In this document: positions 11,799-22,800 of the stretch, in pieces
How positions within the stretch are numbered: position 1 is the first letter of the stretch
Layout: every line of letters starts with the position of its first letter
Source of the DNA: Allopontixanthobacter sediminis
GTDB taxonomy: Bacteria; Pseudomonadota; Alphaproteobacteria; Sphingomonadales; Sphingomonadaceae
DNA: 64,000 nucleotides
Assembly (NCBI RefSeq): GCF_009828115.1
Contig: NZ_WTYL01000001.1
Span: 310,001-374,000, forward strand
Reading direction: 5' to 3'
Notes under the pieces: generated by a model
Seen by the model: only the letters and a program-made list of their open reading frames with translations
Told to the model about the DNA's origin: nothing
Databases searched by the model: none
Translations under genes and position numbers: made by a program

Positions 11799-13379
11799 TC
11801 AATTGAGCACGGCGGCGGCCGGATTGCGGACGGCGTCGTCCTCGTCTTCTTCCTCGTCCTCGGGATTGAGCTTGGGCGCCAGTTCCACCAGCGCGGCGGA
11901 CTTGTCGCCATCTTCGATCTTCGCGACCAGGTCACGCAGCTTCTTGGCCCGCTTGCTGGCGTGGGGATCGTTGATAATCGGGCTGAGCAGCGCAATCGAT
12001 TCCCGGTTGCGGTCTTCGGTCAGCAGCAGATGCGCCAGCGCCGTGCGGATCGTGGGGTCGAACGGCGCCAGGTCATAAGCCGTTTCGAGCGCGATCAGCG
12101 CGGGTTCCGGCGGAGTTTCGCCCGCCAGCTGGTACGTCAGGTAATAGCCCTTGAGCGGATCGGCGTTGCGCGGATCGAGCCGGTTGGCGGCGGCGTATTG
12201 CTCGCGTGCAACCACGAATTGCGAAGGATCTTCCTCCGCCCGCTTCATCGCGATCCGGGCAAGGTAGATGTGCCCGCGGGCGAGCGAACTATCGATTTCG
12301 AGCGCTTTCTTTGCCGCTGTTTCCGCCCGGTCCAGGTTTTCCGCATCGAATTCCGCTTCCGCCACCGCCAACTGGACGGGAGCGCTGCCCGGGAAACGGG
12401 CAAGGAGATCGCGGGCGGGCTGGACCAGTTGCTTTGCTTCATCTTCGTCGACACCGCGGGTCGATTTGATGTGGAGCATCATCATTTCCGATTCCGCGTC
12501 GGTCATCTTGCGGGTCGTCGCGGTCGGCGGGGTGTAATCGGCGTAGGTGATTTCCATCCCCGGCGCCCGGCCCCGACGGTACCGGTCGAGATCACGGTTG
12601 AGTTTACCGAGATCGCCAAACGCGCCCTTGCCGGCGTCCAGGCTGCTGGCGCCGCCATTGATCAGCCTGAGGTATTCGCCAAGCTGTCCCTTCCGCTCGC
12701 CCGAGAAGGTGAGGTAATGCGACAGCATCCAGCCCATCGCGTAAATCTGGGCTACGTCTTCGCCGTTCATCTTTTCCGGCGGATCGAGCAGGCGTTCCAC
12801 ACTGTAGCTGTTGAGGTACTGCAGTACGAGGGCGCGATGGGTCGCCGGCGCGCCGAGCTTGAAGCCCTTGTCGGTAAGCTCGATCGTTCCGTAAACCTCG
12901 GCAAATCCCTCCCGGTACCAGGCCGGATAGGCAGCCGCGGCGTGCTGATACATGAAGTAATGCGAATATTCGTGGAACATGACCACGCGCGGGCTCAGGC
13001 TGTTTTCGTCGCTGCGCGTCCCCAATGTCCGCTGGCGCGGTTCCTTGACCGGGGAGAACGCGACCGATTGCCCGGCGCGCGGAATGAAGAACCCGGCCAC
13101 GCCGCGTGAACCCGCAAGGCGGCCAATGTCGTTCGTATCGCCAAAGTGATACATGGTCAGCTTCGACGAGTCGGGGACCACTTCGGTATCCTTTGCGGTG
13201 CCGTACATATACCGCATCGCTTCGTCGAACCGCTCCAGATCGAGCGCGAGCTGGCGCGCCTCTGCCTCCGAACTTTCCGATTTGACGATGAAGTGGTCGG
13301 TCTTGGCTTCCCACCATTCCGCGGCAAACGCGGATGTGGATACGGCAAGCGACGCAAGAAATCCCAGTACAAAGCGCAT
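11799..13379 (-). CDS. Exported DUF1570-like peptidase-related protein with TPR region
   Basis: This 526-residue protein has a signal peptide ending near AFAAEWW. The N-terminal half contains VVMFHEYSHYFMY, an HExxH zinc-peptidase-like motif, followed by WYREGFAEVYG, a typical gluzincin glutamate context. The C-terminal half is alpha-helical tetratricopeptide-like repeats with an acidic tail. It is probably periplasmic; whether it cleaves peptides is untested. The ATG at 13379 follows an AGGGAC ribosome-binding site, and the longer open frame would put 15 residues before the signal peptide. The stop overlaps the start region of the downstream glutathione transferase. Confidence 0.85.
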   Translation of the reverse strand: MRFVLGFLASLAVSTSAFAAEWWEAKTDHFIVKSESSEAEARQLALDLERFDEAMRYMYGTAKDTEVVPDSSKLTMYHFGDTNDIGRLAGSRGVAGFFIPRAGQSVAFSPVKEPRQRTLGTRSDENSLSPRVVMFHEYSHYFMYQHAAAAYPAWYREGFAEVYGTIELTDKGFKLGAPATHRALVLQYLNSYSVERLLDPPEKMNGEDVAQIYAMGWMLSHYLTFSGERKGQLGEYLRLINGGASSLDAGKGAFGDLGKLNRDLDRYRRGRAPGMEITYADYTPPTATTRKMTDAESEMMMLHIKSTRGVDEDEAKQLVQPARDLLARFPGSAPVQLAVAEAEFDAENLDRAETAAKKALEIDSSLARGHIYLARIAMKRAEEDPSQFVVAREQYAAANRLDPRNADPLKGYYLTYQLAGETPPEPALIALETAYDLAPFDPTIRTALAHLLLTEDRNRESIALLSPIINDPHASKRAKKLRDLVAKIEDGDKSAALVELAPKLNPEDEEEDEDDAVRNPAAAVLN

Positions 13380-13490
13380 GAAAACAGTCCCTAGTTTGCG
13401 ATCCCGGATCGCATGGCCATGCAATTCACCCTTAGCTGGCCACGCGTAGTCGCAGCAGAATAAGCATACGCCCTTTTCAAAGGCAAACTT

Positions 13491-15656
13491 TCAAACGAAA
13501 CTATATGGGTCGATATCCACCGCGACGCGCACTCCTTGCGGAAAATTCAGTTCGCCTAGCCAGTCGCGGATGATGTTCTGTACCTGGGCGCTGCGGCGCG
13601 CGTTGATCAGCAGGCGGTAACGGTAGCGGCCGCGCAGCAAGGACATCGGGGCGGGGGCGGGGCCGAGGATCATCACATCGGGCAGGCTCGGGCGAGTGCC
13701 GCCGATGGCGCGGGCGGCTTCGCGCGCTTCGGCCTCGTCTTCGGACGACACGATGATCGCGGCCCAGCGGCCAAATGGCGGCGCGCCGGCGTCGCGGCGG
13801 GCCTCGGTTTCCGCCGCATAGAAGGCATCGCGGTCCCCGGCGGCGAGGGCCGCGATCACCGGGGCATCGGGGTGGCGGGTCTGGATCAGCACTTCGCCCG
13901 GTTTCGCCCCGCGCCCTGCGCGGCCCGCAACCTGCGCCATCTGCTGATAGGTCCGCTCGGCCGCGCGCAGGTCGCCGCCTTCGAGCCCGAGGTCGGCATC
14001 GACCACGCCCACAAGCGTCAGTTCTGGGAAATGGAACCCCTTGGTGACCAGCTGGGTGCCGACGATTACGTCGATCATCCGCTCCTCCGCCTGCCTGACG
14101 AACGCAGCGGCCTTTTCCGGCGAGTTGAGCGTGTCGGACGTGACCAGCGCAACCCGCGCTTCGGGCAGGATCTCCGCCACTTCGTCCGCGATCCGCTCCA
14201 CCCCGGGTCCGCAAGCGACCAGGCAGTCCAGCTCGCCGCATTCGGGGCACGCGGGCGGCGGCGTGGTTTCGTGGCCGCAGTGGTGACAGGACAAACGGTT
14301 GGAAAGCCGGTGTTCGACCAGCCACGCGCTGCAGTTGGGACACTGGAAACGGAACCCGCAATTGCGGCACAGGGTCAGCGGGGCATAGCCGCGGCGGTTG
14401 AGGAACAGCAGCGATTGTTCGCCGCGTTCCAGCCGCAGCTTCAATTGCTCGACCAGCCGGGGGGACAGCCAGCGGCCACGTTCCGGCTTTTCCTCCGTCA
14501 AATTGATGATGCTGACATCGGGCATGGTCGCGCCGCCGAACCGGCTGGGCAGTTCGAGCCGTTCGTAGATCCCGCTTTCCGCCATCTGCAGGCTTTCAAG
14601 CGCCGGGGTCGCGCTGGCGAGGATCACGGGCACCCCTTCGAAATGGCCGCGCATCACCGCCACGTCGCGGGCGTTGTAGCGGACCCCTTCGTCCTGCTTG
14701 AAGCTGACCTCGTGGGCCTCGTCCACTACCAGCAGGCCAAGCCGGGCGAAGGGCAGGAACAATGCGGAGCGCGCGCCCACCACGACTTTCGCCTCGCCGC
14801 TGGCAATCGCCCGCCACGCGCGGCGGCGTTCCGTGGATTTGAGGCTGGAATGCCATACCACGGGCGGCGTGCCGAAGCGGTCCTCGAACCGGCGCAGGAA
14901 TGCTTCCGTCAGCGCGATTTCGGGTAGCAGGACCAGCACCTGCCGGTCCATCCGCAGCGCCGCGGCGAGCGGTTCGAAATAGGTTTCGGTCTTGCCCGAA
15001 CCGGTCACCCCGTCGAGCAGGAAGGGCGCGAATTTTTTCGCCTCGACGGCTTCGGTGAAGCGGTCGGCGACGTCCTGCTGGTCCTCGCTCAATTTCGGCT
15101 GCGCGAAATCGGGATCGGGCCTTGGATAGGGCCGGTCGATGTCGACTTCGACCGGTTCCAGCGCGCCCTGGTTGACGAGCCCGCGCAGCACTCCCTCGCT
15201 GACGCTGGCGAATTCGGCCAGTTCGCGGATCGTTGCCTGTTCGCCCTGGAGTGCGTCGAGTGCGACGGCGCGCTGCGGGGTCATCCGCTCAGGCTCCGTC
15301 CCGGTCAGGCGGTATTCAATCATTGTCGATGGTCCGCGCAGCGCACCGCCAGACGCCAGCACCATCCGTGCCACCGAGGCGATCCGGGCGCAGTAATAAT
15401 CCGCCGTCCATTCGATCAGCCGCCGCAGTTCCGGGCGCAGGGGGGGCACCGGGAGCACTTCGATCAGGGCGCGCAATTTGTGATCGGGAACGGAATCTGA
15501 CGGCAGCCGCTCTTCTTCCCAGACGATCCCGATGATCTGGCGCGGACCCAGCGGCGCGACCACGACCGAGCCGGGTTCGACGTTCATGTCGCCGGGCACC
15601 TTGTAGTCGAGGGGCCCGAGTGCGGCGTTGAAATGGAGGAGTCTGGCGCGGTTCAT
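13491..15656 (-). CDS. priA: Primosomal protein N' (replication restart helicase)
   Basis: PriA recognises stalled forks and reloads the replicative helicase. In 721 residues the order is an N-terminal DNA-binding domain, Walker A GVTGSGKT near residue 215, a DEAH box (VVDEAHE) near 310, and a cysteine-rich zinc domain between about 430 and 490 with paired cysteines (CRNCGF, CPNC, CHHCGH, CPECGE) inserted in the helicase core, then helicase motifs V-VI (QVAGRAGRG). Length is normal. It diverges from the DUF4197 lipoprotein gene, leaving 57 bases for both promoters. Confidence 0.97.
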   Translation of the reverse strand: MNRARLLHFNAALGPLDYKVPGDMNVEPGSVVVAPLGPRQIIGIVWEEERLPSDSVPDHKLRALIEVLPVPPLRPELRRLIEWTADYYCARIASVARMVLASGGALRGPSTMIEYRLTGTEPERMTPQRAVALDALQGEQATIRELAEFASVSEGVLRGLVNQGALEPVEVDIDRPYPRPDPDFAQPKLSEDQQDVADRFTEAVEAKKFAPFLLDGVTGSGKTETYFEPLAAALRMDRQVLVLLPEIALTEAFLRRFEDRFGTPPVVWHSSLKSTERRRAWRAIASGEAKVVVGARSALFLPFARLGLLVVDEAHEVSFKQDEGVRYNARDVAVMRGHFEGVPVILASATPALESLQMAESGIYERLELPSRFGGATMPDVSIINLTEEKPERGRWLSPRLVEQLKLRLERGEQSLLFLNRRGYAPLTLCRNCGFRFQCPNCSAWLVEHRLSNRLSCHHCGHETTPPPACPECGELDCLVACGPGVERIADEVAEILPEARVALVTSDTLNSPEKAAAFVRQAEERMIDVIVGTQLVTKGFHFPELTLVGVVDADLGLEGGDLRAAERTYQQMAQVAGRAGRGAKPGEVLIQTRHPDAPVIAALAAGDRDAFYAAETEARRDAGAPPFGRWAAIIVSSEDEAEAREAARAIGGTRPSLPDVMILGPAPAPMSLLRGRYRYRLLINARRSAQVQNIIRDWLGELNFPQGVRVAVDIDPYSFV

Positions 15657-15713
15657 AATGCTGCGGCCATATGGGCGCAGCTACAGTCAGGCGGCAAGGT
15701 GAGGATGCCCGAA

Positions 15714-16400
15714 ATGAACGAATTAATCGAATTGCGGCCCGCACGACGCGGATTCCTGGTCGGTCTGTCGGCCACCGCGCTGCTCGGAGTGTCCGCCTGC
15801 GCGACGACCGGCGGTTACAGCTTTACCGAAGCGATCCGGCGACTTTTGATGGTGTCGAGCGAGAGAGCCTTTGCCCGGATGACGGCCGATGGCGGGTTCT
15901 GGGACCAGCAGGTCGCGCAGATCGGGTTTTCCGATTTGCTGGGAACGCGGGGCGACGTCCTGTCCTCGATCCTGTCCTCGTCGCTGTTCAAATCACGTCT
16001 CAATGATGCCTTTGCCGGGATCGCAATCGAAGGATCCTACCGCGCGGCGCCGGTAGTGGCGGACGCCGTGCGAGTAATCGGGATCGGAAATGCGGTGGCG
16101 CTGGTGCGGGGCGGGCCGACCGCGGCAACGTCCTTCCTGCAAAGCGAGATGAGCGGACAATTGATCGAAGTGCTGGTGCCCGAAATCGGCGATGCACTGC
16201 GCGTGGCACAGGATCCTTTGGTGGGTCAGACGCTGTCGGCGCTGACCGGCGTCAATGTGGCGCAGGTGGCAAACAGTTTCGGGTCGCGCGTCAACGATGT
16301 GATCTGGCGGGAGATCGCCCAGGAGGAAAGCGCCATCCGCGCCGACCCCCGTTCCACGCGCGATCCGCTGCTGATCGGAGTGCTCGGCGCCGGGCTCTAG
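15714..16400 (+). CDS. DUF4197-like lipoprotein with Tat-type signal
   Basis: This 228-residue protein resembles DUF4197, a family of unknown function seen as periplasmic lipoproteins. A twin-arginine motif (ARRGFLVGL) is followed by a lipobox GVSAC, so it may be exported folded and lipidated. Family-like segments include SSERAFARM and RGGPTAATSFLQSEM. Of two close ATGs, the one at 15714 is preferred because the AAGGTGAGG site at 15696-15704 is correctly spaced from it and abuts the other at 15705. It is a single gene divergent from priA. The family assignment is from memory of conserved patterns. Confidence 0.75.
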   Translation: MNELIELRPARRGFLVGLSATALLGVSACATTGGYSFTEAIRRLLMVSSERAFARMTADGGFWDQQVAQIGFSDLLGTRGDVLSSILSSSLFKSRLNDAFAGIAIEGSYRAAPVVADAVRVIGIGNAVALVRGGPTAATSFLQSEMSGQLIEVLVPEIGDALRVAQDPLVGQTLSALTGVNVAQVANSFGSRVNDVIWREIAQEESAIRADPRSTRDPLLIGVLGAGL

Positions 16401-16416
16401 ACCTGACTTTAGAAAA

Positions 16417-16451
16417 CCAGCCGGTGTGTGGGGGTGGTGAAGGGCGGCTGG
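16417..16451. repeat. Inverted repeat between DUF4197 gene and fsa
   Basis: A perfect seven-base inverted repeat (CCAGCCG and CGGCTGG) is separated by 21 bases. It could be a weak transcription-terminating hairpin for the upstream gene or a protein site for fsa. No T-run follows, so I do not call it a terminator. Confidence 0.35.
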
Positions 16452-16500
16452 CCCGCATATAGCGGTTCGCGAATCCAACTCGCCCACACCGGAGCCCACC

Positions 16501-17154
16501 ATGAAATTCTTCGCCGACACTGCCGAGATTGACGACATCAAGGAACTGGCCGCTACTGGCCTGCTCGACGGGGTCACCACCAACCCCAGCTTGATTGCGA
16601 AGTCCGGCCGCAATTTCATGGAAGTGACGAAGGAAATCTGCGGACTGACCAGCGGACCGGTCAGCGCCGAAGTGGTCGCGCTGGATCACGAGACGATGCT
16701 GAAAGAAGCGGAAGTCCTGCGCAAGATCGCGGACAATGTCTGCATCAAGGTGCCGCTGACGATCGACGGGTTGAAAACCTGCAAGGCGCTGACGGGCGAA
16801 GGCACGATGGTCAACGTGACGCTGTGTTTCTCCGCCAACCAGGCGCTGCTGGCGGCCAAGGCGGGCGCGACATTCGTCTCGCCGTTTGTGGGCCGGCACG
16901 ATGACAACGGCGTCAACGGGATGGAACTGATCCGGGATATCCGCACCATCTACGACAATTACCTGTTCGACACCGAAATCCTCGTCGCCAGCGTCCGCCA
17001 TGCGACGCATGTGCTCGAAAGCGCGCTGATCGGTGCCGATGTGATGACCGCGCCGCCCAAGGTAATCATGGCGCTGGCCAACCACGTGCTGACCGACAAG
17101 GGCATCGAAGGCTTCCTGGCCGATTGGGCGAAGACGGGCCAGAGCATCCTGTAA
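16501..17154 (+). CDS. fsa: Transaldolase / fructose-6-phosphate aldolase family protein
   Basis: This 217-residue enzyme is the short TalC/Fsa type of transaldolase and acts in the non-oxidative pentose phosphate pathway or on fructose 6-phosphate. It starts [13 protein letters not shown], has the [10 protein letters not shown] motif, and carries the Schiff-base lysine in NVCIKVPLT. Members with this short sequence are often annotated fsa although many act as transaldolases, so the exact activity is uncertain. It is followed five bases later by cobT. Confidence 0.93.
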   Translation: MKFFADTAEIDDIKELAATGLLDGVTTNPSLIAKSGRNFMEVTKEICGLTSGPVSAEVVALDHETMLKEAEVLRKIADNVCIKVPLTIDGLKTCKALTGEGTMVNVTLCFSANQALLAAKAGATFVSPFVGRHDDNGVNGMELIRDIRTIYDNYLFDTEILVASVRHATHVLESALIGADVMTAPPKVIMALANHVLTDKGIEGFLADWAKTGQSIL

Positions 17155-17158
17155 CACT

Positions 17159-18988
17159 GTGGCAGACGAAACCCCTCTCGACCGCTTCAAGCAGGCCCTG
17201 ACCGGCGCCAGCCGCGCCCTCTCGCGTGAGCCGGAGGTCGAGGTGGCGTGGAGCGCGGACAATCCGGCGGCCAGCGGGAAAAGCTTCCGCGTGCCCTTGC
17301 CGGGCCGGAACCTGCCGCCAGAACAGGCACGGGAGGCACGCGGTTTCGCCGACAGCTTCTCGCTCAAGCTGCGCCACCACAACACCGCGCTTCACAGCCG
17401 CAACGCGCCGCCCGAACCGGTTGCGCGGGCGTGTTACGATACCGTCGAACAAGTCCGTTACGAAGCGCTCGGGGCGAACAATTTCAGCGGGATCGCGGGC
17501 AATTTGGATGCCGCGACAGAGCTGCGGACCGCCTCCGATCCGATCTCCCGCGCGCAGTCCGCTGACGATGTGCCGCTGCAATCGGCGCTGTCGCTGCTGC
17601 TGCGCGAGAAGCTGACCGGGCGTCCGATTCCCGCGCGCGCGCAAGCCGGTGTGGAGATGGTTCGCCATTTCATCGAGGAGCGCGCCGGGGCAGATTTCGA
17701 GGCGCTTGCGCTGTCGCTCGATGACCAGACCGCGTTCCAGTCGCTCGCGCTCGACATGCTGCGCCACCTCGAACTGACCAAGGACGAGGGCAAGGACGGC
17801 GGCGAGGACGACGAGGGCGAGGACGAAGAAGGCGGCGAAGACGAGGGCGAGGACGATAGCGACGAGGATTCCGGCCAGAACGAACCGCAGACTACCGAGA
17901 TGGCCGGCGAGTCTTCGGAAAGCGAAGACGGCGAGGGCGATTCCGAGAGCGAGACCAGCTCCGAAGAGGAAATGAACGACGGCGAAGCGGGTGACGAGGG
18001 CGAGGAAGGCATGATGCCGGTCCGCCCCAACCGCCCGTGGACCGACTTGCCCGAACATTTCGATTACAAGGTGTATACCACCCGCTTCGACGAGGAAGTC
18101 GAAGCGAGTGAGCTGTGCGACCAGGAAGAGCTGGACCGGCTGCGCGCCTATCTCGACAGCCAGTTGCAGGGGCTGCAGGGTATCGTGACCCGGCTCGCCA
18201 ACCGGCTGCAACGGCGGCTGATGGCGCAGCAGAACCGCAGCTGGGATTTCGATCAGGAAGAAGGCATTCTCGATGCCGCGCGGCTGGCGCGAGTGGTCAC
18301 CATGCCCGGCCACGCTCTGAGTTATAAGGTCGAACGCGACATCGAATTCAAGGACACGGTGGTGACCTTGCTGATCGACAATTCGGGTTCGATGCGCGGG
18401 CGGCCGATCTCAATCGCCGCAATCAGCGCCGACATCATGGCGCGCACGCTGGAACGCTGCGGGGTAAAGGTCGAAATTCTCGGTTTCACCACGCGCACCT
18501 GGAAAGGCGGGCAAAGTCGCGAGGCTTGGCTGGCCGAGGGAAAGCCGGCCCAGCCCGGCCGCCTCAACGATTTGCGGCACATCATCTACAAGAAGGCCGA
18601 CGAACCGCTGCGCCGGGCGCGCCGCAATCTCGGCCTGATGATGCGCGAAGGGCTGCTGAAGGAAAATATCGACGGGGAGGCGCTGCAATGGGCGCACTCC
18701 CGCCTGCTCGCCCGGCGCGAGGATCGCCGCATCCTGATGGTGATTTCGGACGGCGCGCCGGTCGACGACAGCACTCTGAGCGTCAACAACGCCGGTTATC
18801 TCGAAACGCATCTGCGCAAGACCATCGAATGGATCGAGAAACTGTCGCCTGTCCAATTGGTCGCCATCGGGATCGGCCACGACGTGACCCGCTATTACAA
18901 GCGCGCGGTGACGATCATGGACGTCGAACAACTCGGCGGCACGATCATCGAACAGCTCGCCGGCCTGTTCGAGGTAGAGGGCAAATGA
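17159..18988 (+). CDS. cobT: Cobaltochelatase-type CobT subunit
   Basis: CobT and CobS form the AAA-type motor of aerobic cobaltochelatase, which inserts cobalt with CobN. This 609-residue protein has the CobT N-terminal domain, a very acidic low-complexity linker at about residues 210-285 (runs of Glu/Asp/Gly/Ser), and a C-terminal von Willebrand A domain with the MIDAS motif DNSGSM. Start is a GTG five bases after fsa. Its stop overlaps the nitroreductase start (ATGA). Neither cobS nor cobN is in the window. CobT-like proteins also occur outside complete B12 pathways, so the metal chelatase role is a family inference. Confidence 0.93.
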   Translation: MADETPLDRFKQALTGASRALSREPEVEVAWSADNPAASGKSFRVPLPGRNLPPEQAREARGFADSFSLKLRHHNTALHSRNAPPEPVARACYDTVEQVRYEALGANNFSGIAGNLDAATELRTASDPISRAQSADDVPLQSALSLLLREKLTGRPIPARAQAGVEMVRHFIEERAGADFEALALSLDDQTAFQSLALDMLRHLELTKDEGKDGGEDDEGEDEEGGEDEGEDDSDEDSGQNEPQTTEMAGESSESEDGEGDSESETSSEEEMNDGEAGDEGEEGMMPVRPNRPWTDLPEHFDYKVYTTRFDEEVEASELCDQEELDRLRAYLDSQLQGLQGIVTRLANRLQRRLMAQQNRSWDFDQEEGILDAARLARVVTMPGHALSYKVERDIEFKDTVVTLLIDNSGSMRGRPISIAAISADIMARTLERCGVKVEILGFTTRTWKGGQSREAWLAEGKPAQPGRLNDLRHIIYKKADEPLRRARRNLGLMMREGLLKENIDGEALQWAHSRLLARREDRRILMVISDGAPVDDSTLSVNNAGYLETHLRKTIEWIEKLSPVQLVAIGIGHDVTRYYKRAVTIMDVEQLGGTIIEQLAGLFEVEGK

Positions 18989-19659
18989 ACGTATCCGAAG
19001 CTGTCGCCACCCGTCGGTCCGTGCGCGCTTTTACCGATCAGGCCGTCGATCAGGCGATCCTGCAGCGGGTGCTGGAGAAGGCGCAGCGCAGCCCGTCGGG
19101 TGGGAATACCCAGCCGTGGCACGCAGCGGTGCTGACCGGCGAGCCCATGCAGGCGCTGTTCCGTTCGGTAGCCGACGTCCTGCCGCAGGGCCGCGCCGCG
19201 CATACACCGGAATATGACATCTACCCCGAGGACCTGGACGGCGCCTATGAACAGCGCCGCCGCGGAGTGGGGGAGGATTTGTACAGCGCGCTCGAGATCA
19301 CCCGGGAGAACAAGGCCGGGCGGCTAATGTGGTTCGCCAACAATTTCCGCGCCTTCGGGGCTCCGGTGCTGATGCTGGTCCACACGCCGAAATACATGGG
19401 GCCGCCGCAATGGTCCGATGTTGGCATGTGGCTGCAGACCATCATGTTGCTGCTGCGCGAAGAAGGGCTCGACAGTTGCCCGCAGGAAGCGTGGGCGATG
19501 TATTCGGCGCAGGTCCGCCGGGCGGTGGCCATCCCGGACGACCACATATTCTTCTGCGGAATGGCAATCGGGTACCGCGATGCGTCTGCACCGGTGAACA
19601 ATTTCCCCGTCAAGCGGGCAGAATTGTACGAAAGCGTCACCTGGCAGGGTTTCGACTGA
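18985..19659 (+). CDS. Nitroreductase family protein
   Basis: This 224-residue FMN-binding fold protein opens with the family motif ATRRSVRAF and contains [11 protein letters not shown], which binds the flavin phosphate; the segment DSCPQEAW follows in the second half. Such enzymes reduce nitroaromatics, quinones or unsaturated carbonyls with NAD(P)H; the physiological substrate is unknown. Because the family also includes BluB (which makes the lower ligand of B12), its coupling to cobT is notable, but the sequence looks like a general nitroreductase and I would not call it BluB. It is translationally coupled to cobT by a 4-base overlap. Confidence 0.9.
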   Translation: MNVSEAVATRRSVRAFTDQAVDQAILQRVLEKAQRSPSGGNTQPWHAAVLTGEPMQALFRSVADVLPQGRAAHTPEYDIYPEDLDGAYEQRRRGVGEDLYSALEITRENKAGRLMWFANNFRAFGAPVLMLVHTPKYMGPPQWSDVGMWLQTIMLLLREEGLDSCPQEAWAMYSAQVRRAVAIPDDHIFFCGMAIGYRDASAPVNNFPVKRAELYESVTWQGFD

Positions 19660-19774
19660 AAACCTGATCACAAATACGCACTTAATGGGGGTTTTTGCCT
19701 GATTATGACTCGCGTTATCGTCTCAAACAGGTCTATGCCGGAGCAATAACAAAGCGGGGTCGCAGTGACGGTTA

Positions 19775-19795
19775 GTTCGCCATCTACGGCGGAAC
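19775..19795 (+). repeat. Near-palindrome upstream of the CHAT gene
   Basis: GTTCGCC and GGCGGAAC form an imperfect inverted repeat (one bulged G) just before the G-rich ribosome-binding site of the CHAT gene. It might fold in the leader RNA or bind a regulator. The rest of the 160-base gap 19660-19819 shows no promoter I can defend. Confidence 0.25.
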
Positions 19796-19819
19796 AATAT
19801 CCTTGGGGGGATACCGGAC

Positions 19820-22800
19820 TTGCGGAAAAATCAGTTCCTATTTTCGATTTTTGCGGCTGCGGGCGTGTTCGCGTCGCTGTGCTCCGCCATGCCAGCGGCA
19901 GCGCAGGAACGACCGGTGCTGCTACGCGAAAGCTTCCCGATCGGAGATGGCGGCGGCATCCTGTGCCAGGTACAGGACCGGAGTGTCGAAAACCCCGCAA
20001 AGCAGGGCATCTTCGACCGCAGCTGGGCGATCGTCTGCCGCGATAGCGCGCAGGCAGTGGCCAATGTCTACACCTTCCGCGATGCGGATGCAGACCCCTC
20101 CAGCCTTGTAATTCCGCTGCGGCGCGAGGGCGTCGATTGCAGCGCCGGTTCCCCCGCACCCTTCGCCGCCATTGCCGGCGCGCAGCGATCGCCTTGCACG
20201 ATCTCCGGTACCAGCCTCGGCTGGTCGAGCATCCGCGTGACGCGGGGCAAGACCACCTACATCGCCGAAGGATTTTCCGCCTATGACGCGGCCACGGTGT
20301 TGGCGCTGCGGTCCGTGATCGACAATTCGGTGGCCGCCGGTACCATCGACGTGGCATCGACTTCCGTGTCCGACCCGCTGTCCTTCGCCCGCGCGCAAGC
20401 CGAATCCCTCAAGCCCGAAGCCGCCTTGGCGGAGGGATACCGCCGCAATCTCGGCGGCGAATATGCCGAGGCCGCCGCCTATTTCGAGACGCTCCAGCAG
20501 CGGCTCGAAGCGGACCGTGACAACACGCTCAATATCGGCGAATTCATCGTCAACCGCGCCTTGCAGAAATCCAATCTGGGCGAATTCAGCGTTGCCGACC
20601 GACTGTTTGGCGAAGCCGCCGACGAAACGCGGGGCGACATGGTGGCGGAGCGCCTGCAGCGCAATTTCGAGGCGATCCACCTGATCAACCAGGGCATGCT
20701 GGGGGAGGCGCTGGACCGGCTCGACCAGCCGCTCAGCGACGGGCTGGGCGGGATCGAAGCGTCCGATGCCGGTCTTGCTATCACCATTCCGATCGCGGAG
20801 CGGCTCAACGACGGGGATGGGGCTGGCGGGCTGCTCGGCTTTGTGGACGAACTGAAGCTGTCCCCGGAGGAACGCGCCACCCTGATCGACGCGCAGGCGC
20901 TGCAATTGCGCGGCACCGTGCTGCGGATCAGCGGCGACCTGGCGGGGGCGGAGAATGCGATGCTGGATTCCTACGGCAAGGCAATTGCCGTGCGGGATGG
21001 CCGGGTAACTTCGATCGCGCGGTTGCGGTCGCAGATCCTCGGCGAACTGGCGCTGGTGTCCGAAGGGCGTGGTAACGAGGGGCAGGCGGAAAGCTATTTG
21101 CGGAGCGCGCTGGCGTTGATCGAGGCGCAATATCCCGAGCGTCAGGCTGTCAGCGCAGCCAAGGCGCGGCTGGGTGCGTTCCTCCTGCGCCGGGGGCGCG
21201 AGGAAGAAGCGATCACCCTCTACCGCGCCGTGATCGACCAGTCGGTCGGCAAGCGGAACGCCATCACCGGTTTCTCGAACCAGTTGCGCCCCTATTTCCG
21301 GCTGATCGCCTACCGGGTGGAAGCAGACCCCGCCTTTGCCGAGGATTTCTTCAAGGCGACCCAGATCCTGGTTCGCCCGGGCGTGGCGGAAACGCAGGCG
21401 GTCCTTTCGCGTGAACTGAGTTCCAGTTCCAGCGAAGGGTCGCGGCTGTTTCGGCAAGCGCTCGACCTTGGCCGCGATATCGAGCGGCTCCGGATCCGGT
21501 TCCTCGCGCTGGGCAAGACGGACCAGAGCGCCGCGGTCGCCGCAGAACAGCGCGAGCTCGGCCTCCAGATCGAACGGCTCGAAGGCGAGCAGCTGCGCAC
21601 GCAGGCGCAGCTCAACGACTACCCGCAATACCGGGTCGTGGCGCCGCGTTCGTTGTCGCTGGCCGATTTCAGGGCATCGCTGAAGCCGGGCGAAGTCTAT
21701 GCGAAAATGTCCGTCGTCGGCGGCGATGCGTTCATGTTTTACACCGACCGCGATTTCGCCAAGGCGTACCGCATCTCCTCATCCGAAGCGGATCTCGATT
21801 TCGAGGTCGACATGCTGCGCTCGTCGATTTCCGCGCTCGAGGGTGGGCGCTACGTCACCTATCCGTTCGAGGTCGCCCTGGCGCGCGACCTGCACAAGGC
21901 GCTGTTCGGGCCGGTCGCGGACCGCCTCGCCGCAGCCGAACACCTGGTGTTCGAACCGGACGGTGCGCTGCTGCGTTTGCCGGTCGATATACTGGTCGCG
22001 GACGATGCCTCGGTCGAAAGATATCTCGCCAGTTCCAGCGCGGCGGACGGTGACCCGTTCGATTTCACCGGCATCGCCTGGCTCGGCCGCGACAAGATGG
22101 TCAGCACCGCGGTTTCCGCCCAGTCTTTCGTCGATGCGCGCAAGGCACCGCGATCGCGGGCGGCTCGCGAATATCTCGGGCTGGGGCGCAATATACCGAT
22201 CGGGGCGATGCGGCCGACAGCGACACGGTCGGGCATCGCCGAAGAGGATTGCAGCTGGAACGCGGCCGCATGGAATTCACCGATCGACGACAAGGAATTG
22301 CTCATCGCGCGCAGGCTCGTCGGCGGGGGCGGTTCGATGCTGCTGACGGGCGCGGAGTTTACCGATGACGCGATCATGGGTCGGGACGACCTGCGCGATT
22401 ACCGCATCCTGCATTTCGCCACCCACGGCCTCGTCACGCCGCCCAACGCGGCCTGCCCGGCCAAACCGGCACTGCTGACATCGTTCGGCGGCGAAGGTTC
22501 GGACGGGCTGCTATCGTTCGACGAAATCTTCGAACTCGGCCTCGACGCCGACATCGTCATCCTGTCCGCGTGCGACACCGCGGGCGGCGCCAGTATCGAA
22601 GCCACCCGTGCAGCCGGCGTCGGCAGCGGCGGAGGGACCTCGCTCGACGGGTTGGTGCGCAGCTTCATCGGTGCTGGCGGACGGACAGTGATGGCAAGCC
22701 ACTGGCCGGCGCCGGACGAATTCGGCGCGACCGAGCGGCTGATCAGCGAAATGTTCACGGCGGGCCGCGATATGGGCATCGGCCTGGCGCTGCGGACCTC

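Noticed and set aside
11541-13109. 522-codon plus-strand open frame over the DUF1570 gene
   Set aside because: Antisense shadow, Arg/Gly/His-rich with no domain. The minus-strand gene has a signal peptide and HEYSH motif.
18985-19659. BluB (DMB synthase) because of coupling to cobT
   Set aside because: The sequence carries general nitroreductase motifs, and I could not see features specific to BluB. Position alone is not enough.
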